Assembly: GCA_035268985.1 (NCBI GenBank) | Contig: DATFJV010000036.1 | Coordinates: 1-20,481, forward strand | DNA: 20,481 bases | Reading direction: 5' to 3' | Origin: JAAYHV01 sp035268985 | GTDB lineage: Bacteria > Bacillota > Clostridia > Peptostreptococcales > Anaerovoracaceae | Shown here: piece after piece, positions 16,043 through 20,481 of the stretch | Layout: the number at the start of each line of letters is the position of its first letter | How positions within the stretch are numbered: the first letter of the stretch is position 1 | Position numbers and translations under genes: made by a program | Notes under the pieces: model-generated | What the model saw: the letters and a program-made list of their open reading frames with translations, nothing else | Databases searched by the model: none | What the model was told of the DNA's origin: nothing

Positions 16043-16831
16043 TTATTTACCCTTAAAATTAGGCTTTCTCTTTTCAACAAATGATCTAATACCTTCTTTA
16101 AAATCTTCTGTATCTGTACATTGGATTTGATATTCTGTTTCATTATCAAGAATATTTTCAAACCCATTAAATGCAGATCTATTTACAAGAGCTTTCATTT
16201 TACCAAGTGCTACACTAGGTAAAGTTGATAATTTATTAGCAAATTTATTAGTAGTTTCTTCTAATTTTTCTAAAGGCACTACTTTATAAGCTAATCCTAG
16301 TCTCAATGCTTCTTCAGCTCCTACTGGTCTTCCCGTCATTATTAATTCTGTAGCTTTACTAGCTCCTAACATTCGAGTAAGTAGGAAGGTTCCTCCCATA
16401 TCTGGTACAAGTCCAATATTTACAAAAGCTTGTATGAATTTTGAATCTTCTGCAACAATTCGAAAATCACAAAGCAAAGCAAAGTTAAATCCTGCACCTG
16501 CTACCGGTCCATGTACAGAAGCAATGATTGGTTTCCTAAGATTCCTTATTTTAAGAGCAACCACACCAGCTTTTCTTACACCTGCACCAAGTCTTTGCTC
16601 CCCACTTTCCAAACCCTTGTACATCATTCCTATGTCTCCACCTGCACTAAAGCTTTTACCTTCACCAGAAACAACTACTACTTTTATGTTTTCGTCATCT
16701 TCACATATGTTTAATGCAGTTGTTACATCATCTAGCATCGGTTCATCTAGTGCATTCAAGTTTTTAGGACTATTCAGAACTATTGAAGCAATTCCATCTG
16801 AAACAGAAAATTTAATTTTTTTAAAGTCCAT
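16043..16831 (-). CDS. Crotonase-family enoyl-CoA isomerase/hydratase, PaaG-like
   Basis: A 262-residue crotonase-fold protein and first gene of the operon. Oxyanion-hole segments are visible: SFSAGGDIGMM (60-70) and HGPVAGAGFNFALLCDF (107-123). The two glutamates used by enoyl-CoA hydratase are both missing: the first block reads GAGFNFALL and the second reads QAFVNIGLVPDMGGT (134-148) with F136 where glutamate is expected. An aspartate, D144, is present in VPDMGGT, as in PaaG-type isomerases (FV-IGLIPD-GGT pattern). A double-bond isomerase or ring-modifying activity is therefore more likely than simple hydration, which FadN can do. AGGAGA lies five to six bases before the ATG, and the predicted sigma-54 start is about 38 bases upstream. 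Confidence 0.88.
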   Translation of the reverse strand: MDFKKIKFSVSDGIASIVLNSPKNLNALDEPMLDDVTTALNICEDDENIKVVVVSGEGKSFSAGGDIGMMYKGLESGEQRLGAGVRKAGVVALKIRNLRKPIIASVHGPVAGAGFNFALLCDFRIVAEDSKFIQAFVNIGLVPDMGGTFLLTRMLGASKATELIMTGRPVGAEEALRLGLAYKVVPLEKLEETTNKFANKLSTLPSVALGKMKALVNRSAFNGFENILDNETEYQIQCTDTEDFKEGIRSFVEKRKPNFKGK

Positions 16832-16879
16832 ATAATCTCTCCTTTCATTTTTTATTATAATTCTTATATATTATTATGA

Positions 16880-16896
16880 TGCAATAATAATGCCAA
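16880..16896 (-). promoter_or_regulatory. Sigma-54 (-24/-12) promoter for the crotonase-to-thiolase operon
   Basis: On the minus strand, bases 16896-16880 read TTGGCATTATTATTGCA. The GG and GC are ten bases apart, as sigma-54 polymerase requires, and nine of ten conserved positions of TTGGCAC-N5-TTGCW match. The predicted start is near 16869, giving a leader of about 38 bases. No competing -35/-10 pair of similar quality is visible just upstream. The palindrome at 16934-16976 is at the distance usual for an activator binding site. Confidence 0.75.
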
Positions 16897-16933
16897 CTTG
16901 CAATTAGCTTAAACTACCACATATCTTATATTG

Positions 16934-16976
16934 TTTAGTACAAAAATTGCACTGAATGTGAAATTTATGTACTAAA
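16934..16976. promoter_or_regulatory. 43-bp palindrome, candidate enhancer (UAS) for a sigma-54 activator
   Basis: The left arm TTTAGTACAAAAATTGCAC (16934-16952) and the reverse complement of the right arm (16958-16976) agree at 17 of 19 positions around a 5-base centre, TGAAT. The outer nine bases, TTTAGTACA and TGTACTAAA, are perfect. The centre (16955) is about 86 bp upstream of the predicted sigma-54 start. Enhancer-binding activators bind such long dyads as oligomers 80-200 bp upstream. A T-rich tail is lacking on both strands, so it is not a terminator. Confidence 0.65.
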
Positions 16977-17023
16977 TAGTTAAAATTTTAACATAAAAAA
17001 CCAAAGTCTTAAATAAGTTACAT

Positions 17024-17092
17024 AAAAAAAGACATATTTCCAAATGATTTTTCACTAATGAAAAACCTGTATTTATCTATGGAAAATACATC
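17024..17092 (-). terminator. Probable terminator of the PAS/HD-GYP transcript
   Basis: Read on the minus strand, GATGTATTTTCC (17092-17081) can pair with GGAAATATGTC (17041-17031), using two G-U pairs and one bulge, and the stem is followed directly by seven T (17030-17024). Inside lies a second hairpin with perfect 7-bp arms TTTTTCA (17048-17054) and TGAAAAA (17059-17065). The T run abutting the outer stem supports intrinsic termination, though the outer stem is AT-rich and its loop long. Confidence 0.5.
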
Positions 17093-17148
17093 TTCATAAT
17101 TCAGCAGTAGAATATAAAATTTTTCATACTACCCTTTTCAATTTTAAA

Positions 17149-17697
17149 TTACAAAACTTCACTGATAAATATTCTAACAATACCCTCATCAAATTGAGTG
17201 CCAGAATATTTTTTTAACTCATTTATCGCTTCTTCTTTAGTTTTCTTTTCTTGGTAAGAACGATTAGCTGTCATCGCTTCATAGGCATCGGCTACTGCAA
17301 TTATTTTAGATAATAAAGGAATTTCATCTTCTTTTAATCCTTCTGGATATCCTGAACCATCCAATTTTTCATGATGATATAATACTGCATTAGCTACGTG
17401 TGTATATTCATCTACACTTTTTAGAAGTTGGTAACTTGTATAAGGATGCTTTTTTACTTCTTCCCATTCTTTTTTAGTCAATTTATCCTTCTTATTTAAT
17501 ATTTCTGGTGAAACTATAATTTTACCTATATCATGAAGTGCACCAGCTATTTTTGCTTCTTCTACTTCTTTATTACTTAAATTCATAGCTCTAGCTATAC
17601 TTAAGCAATATTGGGAAACTCTTTCACTATGAATTCTCTCATAGTCGTATTTATTATTTATATTAAGTAGAATTTTTTCTATTGTTTTATTTCTCAT
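17149..17697 (-). CDS. HD-GYP domain protein (cyclic-di-GMP phosphodiesterase type)
   Basis: A 182-residue protein consisting almost only of an HD-GYP domain, a metal-dependent phosphohydrolase family known to degrade cyclic di-GMP and related signals. Seen: H23 in IHSERV, the HD pair H55/D56 in LHDIGK, KKHPYTSYQLL (82-92), HHEKLDGSGYPEGL (108-121) including the GYP signature, and VADAYEAMTANRSYQ (135-149). All expected metal and active-site motifs appear intact. The start overlaps the last 11 bases of the PAS fragment upstream in a different frame, and only a weak GGGAAA precedes the ATG. This suggests that it was once the C-terminal part of a larger PAS-containing sensor. It may be translated by coupling. 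Confidence 0.8.
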   Translation of the reverse strand: MRNKTIEKILLNINNKYDYERIHSERVSQYCLSIARAMNLSNKEVEEAKIAGALHDIGKIIVSPEILNKKDKLTKKEWEEVKKHPYTSYQLLKSVDEYTHVANAVLYHHEKLDGSGYPEGLKEDEIPLLSKIIAVADAYEAMTANRSYQEKKTKEEAINELKKYSGTQFDEGIVRIFISEVL

Positions 17698-17965
17698 GAT
17701 TTTCCCATTTTTTTATATTCATTGGAGAAATTTCTTCCAATGTATATCCTAATATTTCAGCATATTTATTATTAACTATTATATTATCTCTTTTAATATC
17801 CCATTCCCATGTTCCGGCATTTGTTCCTTCAATAATGTTTTCTAATCTTTCTTTCATCTGTTCAGCAACATTTTGATAATTTGATTTGCTGTCGTAGTTT
17901 TCAATATACTTTCTTGCATATTTATTCTTTTGTAATATTTTCTTATATTTAGATTCTACTTTCAT
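17687..17965 (-). CDS. Truncated PAS-domain fragment upstream of the HD-GYP gene
   Basis: A 92-residue frame with a coiled or linker-like N-terminus (1-45), then the first half of a PAS domain: IIEGTNAGTWEWDIKRDNIIVN, KYAEILGYTLEEI and a final KKWENHEK. A PAS domain would continue for another 50-60 residues after the W-x-x-H-x position; here the frame stops and the HD-GYP frame takes over with an 11-base overlap. AGGAGA five bases before the ATG and a good sigma-A-type promoter upstream support expression. The simplest reading is an internal deletion plus frame change in a PAS(-GGDEF)-HD-GYP sensor gene, leaving a non-functional sensor piece. A genuine two-gene arrangement cannot be excluded. 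Confidence 0.6.
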   Translation of the reverse strand: MKVESKYKKILQKNKYARKYIENYDSKSNYQNVAEQMKERLENIIEGTNAGTWEWDIKRDNIIVNNKYAEILGYTLEEISPMNIKKWENHEK

Positions 17966-18048
17966 TTTTATCTCCTATATAATCAATTTTATAATAATCA
18001 CGTTCATTTTGAATATGTTTTATCTCTATTAATTTATTTTTTATTGAG

Positions 18049-18077
18049 ATTATAACATTTTATTAATTATATTTCAA
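18049..18077 (-). promoter_or_regulatory. Sigma-A-type promoter for the PAS/HD-GYP genes
   Basis: On the minus strand TTGAAA (18077-18072) and TATAAT (18054-18049) are separated by exactly 17 bases. The -10 is perfect and the -35 matches five of six. The predicted start is near 18042, about 77 bases before the PAS start codon. In AT-rich DNA such matches occur by chance, but the position fits. Confidence 0.5.
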
Positions 18078-18170
18078 AAATTCACTCTTAAACTTCATTA
18101 TATCAATCTTTATATAAAAAATTTCATGAATCAATTACAGTAAAAGCTCGGTAGTTTATTAATTTTCTTC

Positions 18171-18197
18171 TAAAGTTTATTTAAAAAACTCCGATTC
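18171..18197 (+). promoter_or_regulatory. Sigma-28 (sigma-D/FliA)-type promoter for cheW and the receptor gene
   Basis: TAAAGTTT (18171-18178), an 11-base spacer, then TCCGATTC (18190-18197). This fits the motility sigma consensus TAAAGTTT-N11-GCCGATAA: the -35 is perfect, the spacing exact, and the -10 keeps CCGAT. Chemotaxis genes are the usual targets of this sigma factor. The start would be near 18204, leaving a leader of about 110 bases. Confidence 0.65.
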
Positions 18198-18316
18198 ATT
18201 AAACATGCGGTATATTAACTAATATTTTTGTATAAATTTTAATAATTATCTATTTGTTAATATAAACTTTATTCAAATTATTTTAAAAAACAAATATCAT
18301 AAAAAAGGAGGTAAAC

Positions 18317-18814
18317 ATGAGCTTTGATGAAAAAAAAGAGTTTAATCAAGAAGAAGATACTCAAAAAGGAAGATTTTTAACTTTTAAATTAGGAGAAGAA
18401 TCCTTTGGATTAGAAATCAGATACGTTACGGAGATAGTAGGAATACAACCTATCACACAAATACCTGAAGTCCCTAAATATGTAAAAGGAATTATAAACT
18501 TAAGAGGCAAAGTAATTTCTGTAATTGATGTAAGAATAAAGTTTAAAAAAGAACCAATTGAGTATGACGAAAGAACCTGTATTGTAGTAATAGAAATAGA
18601 TGACATTTCTATTGGATTAATTGTTGATAATGTCTCGGAAGTAGTTACTATAAATGATGATGATATAGCACCACCACCTAGTTATAAAACAGGCTTTCAA
18701 AACAGATATATTAAAGGTGTTGGAAAATCGAAAGATGGTGTGGAGCTATTATTAGATTGTAATAAGCTGCTGACTAATGAAGAAAAACAAAACATAAGTG
18801 ATATAGAACTTTAG
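18317..18814 (+). CDS. cheW: Chemotaxis coupling protein CheW
   Basis: A 165-residue CheW that links chemoreceptors to the kinase CheA at the membrane array. Seen: after a charged 18-residue lead, FLTFKLGEESFGLEI (about 20-34), VTEIVGIQPITQIPEVPKYVKG (the conserved linker into the second barrel), GIINLRGKVISVIDVR (about 57-72, with the invariant NLRG), and IGLIVDNVSEVV in the C-terminal half. Length is typical. GGAGGT stands four bases before the ATG. The receptor gene follows after ten bases with its ribosome binding site directly after this stop codon, so the two are made together, probably from a sigma-28 promoter. Confidence 0.95.
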   Translation: MSFDEKKEFNQEEDTQKGRFLTFKLGEESFGLEIRYVTEIVGIQPITQIPEVPKYVKGIINLRGKVISVIDVRIKFKKEPIEYDERTCIVVIEIDDISIGLIVDNVSEVVTINDDDIAPPPSYKTGFQNRYIKGVGKSKDGVELLLDCNKLLTNEEKQNISDIEL

Positions 18815-18824
18815 GAGGAAATAA

Positions 18825-20481
18825 ATGAATTTCATTAATAATATGAATTTAAAGAAACGATTAATAACAGTTTTTATGGTAATTGTTTTACTAGGAATTA
18901 CTATAGGAGGTATTGGATACTGGGGAATAACCGGTATCGAAAAAACTCAAGATGAAATAGCTTTAGTTAGACTACCAAGTATTCAAGCATTACTTACTAT
19001 GAGTGAAGCTCGATTTGAAGTAACAACAGGTGAAAGAGGATTAATGATAAGACAAATGAATACTCAAGAACTTAGAGATGCTCAATATAACTATATAGAT
19101 AATTCTTTTGAAACTATCCAAAAAGCCTGGGATACTTATGAGGCTCTTCCAAAAACAGATGAAGAAGCAGTGTTATGGAATGAGTTTTTACCTCTTTGGG
19201 AGGAATGGGTTTCCGACCATGAAAAGGTAATTGCTTTAAGCAAAGAAAAAGACAAACTACTTAGTTCAGGAACTAGTCCAACCTCAAATTTAATACTAAA
19301 TTTGGAAGATGATGTATATGAAGCTTCTTTAGTTGCTAGACAGAGCTATTTTAATACTGAAGAAGTTTTAAATGAATTAGTTACAATGAATGAAGAAGAA
19401 GCAGTTCGACAATATGAGATGGCTGAAACCTCTGTTCAAAAAGCTATATTAATGCTTATAATATTTATGACATTAGCTGCAATTTTGGCAATATTGTTAG
19501 GAATTTTTATAAGTAAAAACATATCATCAAGTGTAAACAAAGTAAAACATATGCTGGGAGAAATGAGCAAAGGACACCTGCAGGAAAGACTTAATATAAA
19601 CACAAAAGATGAAGTAGGACAAATGGCTCAAGAAATGGATTCCTTTATGGATAATCTTGAAACCAACCTAATAGGAAACTTAGATAAGCTATCTAATGGC
19701 AATCTAGATACAGATATTTTAATTGTAGACGAAGAAGACGAAATAGGACCAGCTCTTAAAAAGACTAGAGATTCTCTTAAGTCTTTAACACAAGAAACTA
19801 AGATGTTAATAAATGCAGCAGTAGCAGGAGAGCTTGATAAAAGAGGAGAAAGTTCTAAGTTTGAAGGTGCCTATAAAGAAATAATAGAAGGAATTAACGA
19901 AACTCTAGATGCTGTAGTAGGACCTTTAAATGTAGCAGCTGCATATGTAGAAAGAATAAGTGTGGGAGATATACCTGAAAAGATTACCGACAGTTACAAC
20001 GGCGACTTTAATGAAATTATTGAAAATCTAAACAAATGTATAGATGCAGTTAATCTATTAGTAGAAGATTCACAAATGCTGGTAAATGCAGCTGCTGAAG
20101 GCGACTTAAAAGTTAAAGCTGACCCTACAAAACACCAAGGAGATTTTGCAGACATAATAGGTGGAATAAATAAAACTTTAGATAATCTAACTAATCCAAC
20201 AAGAGAAGCTATGAAGGTATTAGATGAAATGCAACAAGGTAACTTAAAAGCTAAACTTGATGGTGAGTATAAAGGAGATTTCATAAACCTTAAAAACACC
20301 ATAAATGATACCTCAGAATTTTTACTAAGCTACGTAGAAGAAATATCAAGCGTAACAGGTCAAATGGCAAAAGGAAATTTGGACGTAGGAATAGACAGAG
20401 AATACAGAGGAGACTTTGTAGAAATAAAAGACTCACTTAATCTGATAATAGACAAACTAAACGAAAACTTTGCAGAAATAG
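18825..20481 (+). CDS. Methyl-accepting chemotaxis protein with tandem HAMP-like repeats (3' end outside window)
   Basis: An open frame of 552 codons runs to the window edge without a stop. Seen: a first membrane helix (about residues 13-35), a periplasm-facing mostly helical sensor region (40-205) with the receptor-like SEARFEVTTGERGL segment, a second membrane helix (about 206-230), a HAMP domain (about 230-285, with DEVGQMAQEMD), then at least three or four further HAMP-like units. These repeat a G-D/N-L/I ... Y-x-GDF-x-x-I ... LN pattern, for example YNGDFNEI (391-398), HQGDFADI (437-444), YKGDFINL (482-489) and YRGDFVEI (527-534). The methylation helices and signalling tip lie beyond the window. 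AGGAGG lies seven bases before the ATG. The ligand is unknown. Confidence 0.9.
   Translation, partial: MNFINNMNLKKRLITVFMVIVLLGITIGGIGYWGITGIEKTQDEIALVRLPSIQALLTMSEARFEVTTGERGLMIRQMNTQELRDAQYNYIDNSFETIQKAWDTYEALPKTDEEAVLWNEFLPLWEEWVSDHEKVIALSKEKDKLLSSGTSPTSNLILNLEDDVYEASLVARQSYFNTEEVLNELVTMNEEEAVRQYEMAETSVQKAILMLIIFMTLAAILAILLGIFISKNISSSVNKVKHMLGEMSKGHLQERLNINTKDEVGQMAQEMDSFMDNLETNLIGNLDKLSNGNLDTDILIVDEEDEIGPALKKTRDSLKSLTQETKMLINAAVAGELDKRGESSKFEGAYKEIIEGINETLDAVVGPLNVAAAYVERISVGDIPEKITDSYNGDFNEIIENLNKCIDAVNLLVEDSQMLVNAAAEGDLKVKADPTKHQGDFADIIGGINKTLDNLTNPTREAMKVLDEMQQGNLKAKLDGEYKGDFINLKNTINDTSEFLLSYVEEISSVTGQMAKGNLDVGIDREYRGDFVEIKDSLNLIIDKLNENFAEI

Larger units (their letters stand above)
16832..17148. 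other. 317-base regulatory spacer between HD-GYP gene and crotonase operon
   Basis: No coding region is visible. From right to left it holds a terminator-like structure closing the HD-GYP transcript (17024-17092), a 43-bp palindrome (16934-16976), a sigma-54 promoter (16880-16896) and the crotonase leader with its ribosome binding site. These elements are entered separately. Confidence 0.7.
17966..18316. other. 351-base divergent intergenic region
   Basis: No coding region or RNA gene is visible in this very AT-rich spacer. It holds a leftward sigma-A-type promoter for the PAS/HD-GYP genes (18049-18077), a rightward sigma-28-type promoter for cheW (18171-18197), and the two ribosome binding sites at its edges. 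Confidence 0.7.

Noticed and set aside
16934..16976. Bidirectional terminator reading of the 43-bp palindrome
   Set aside because: There is no T run after the arms, and the HD-GYP transcript already has a better terminator upstream; position relative to the sigma-54 promoter fits an enhancer.
19994..20302. 102-codon minus-strand open frame
   Set aside because: It is the mirror of the HAMP-like repeat region of the chemoreceptor gene; the repeated coding pattern keeps the opposite frame open.
1..20481. CRISPR arrays, tRNA or rRNA genes, insertion sequences, phage genes
   Set aside because: No repeat-spacer arrays, no cloverleaf or rRNA-like sequence, no transposase or integrase and no terminal repeats were seen.

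Overview
This window comes from a low-GC, motile, strictly anaerobic Firmicute, most likely in the class Clostridia. The evidence is AT-rich spacers, strong AGGAGG-type ribosome binding sites before almost every gene, oxygen-sensitive enzyme families, an EtfA with a fused ferredoxin domain, and chemotaxis genes behind a sigma-28-type promoter. No species can be named from the sequence alone.

Layout. Everything from 102 to 17965 is read leftward (minus strand); the last 2.2 kb is read rightward. In transcriptional order on the minus strand: (a) a short PAS fragment and an HD-GYP domain protein (17965-17149) behind a sigma-A-type promoter, closed by a probable terminator near 17024-17092. (b) A fatty-acid or acyl-CoA operon (16831-11125): PaaG-like crotonase, acyl-CoA:acetate/4-hydroxybutyrate-type CoA-transferase, FadN-like hydroxyacyl-CoA dehydrogenase/enoyl-CoA hydratase, FadA-like thiolase. 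It starts at a near-consensus sigma-54 (-24/-12) promoter with a 43-bp palindrome about 86 bp upstream of the predicted start. (c) A small membrane protein and an AMP-forming acyl-CoA ligase (11011-8825). (d) An acyl-CoA dehydrogenase with EtfB and a ferredoxin-fused EtfA (8678-5449). (e) A five-gene operon (5150-102) behind a second sigma-54 promoter: two BadF/HgdC-type ATPases, two iron-sulfur subunits of the benzoyl-CoA reductase/2-hydroxyacyl-CoA dehydratase family, and a CooC-type P-loop ATPase, ending at a terminator-like hairpin. On the plus strand, 18317 to the window end holds cheW and the start of a methyl-accepting chemotaxis protein with many HAMP-like repeats, cut by the window edge.

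How the parts fit. Groups (b) to (d) supply acid activation (ligase and CoA-transferase) and every step of beta-oxidation. Group (e) looks like a four-subunit ATP-dependent radical reductase of the class I benzoyl-CoA reductase plan, because it has two different ATPase subunits instead of the single homodimeric activator usual for 2-hydroxyacyl-CoA dehydratases. Such enzymes need reduced ferredoxin, which the ferredoxin-type EtfAB/acyl-CoA dehydrogenase could exchange electrons with (inference). The two sigma-54 promoters are almost identical and share an 11-bp upstream element about two helical turns out of register, so (b) and (e) are probably one regulon under a sigma-54 activator that is not encoded in this window. 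The most interesting candidate for an undescribed system is the five-gene reductase-like operon with its CooC-like partner; its substrate cannot be read from the sequence.
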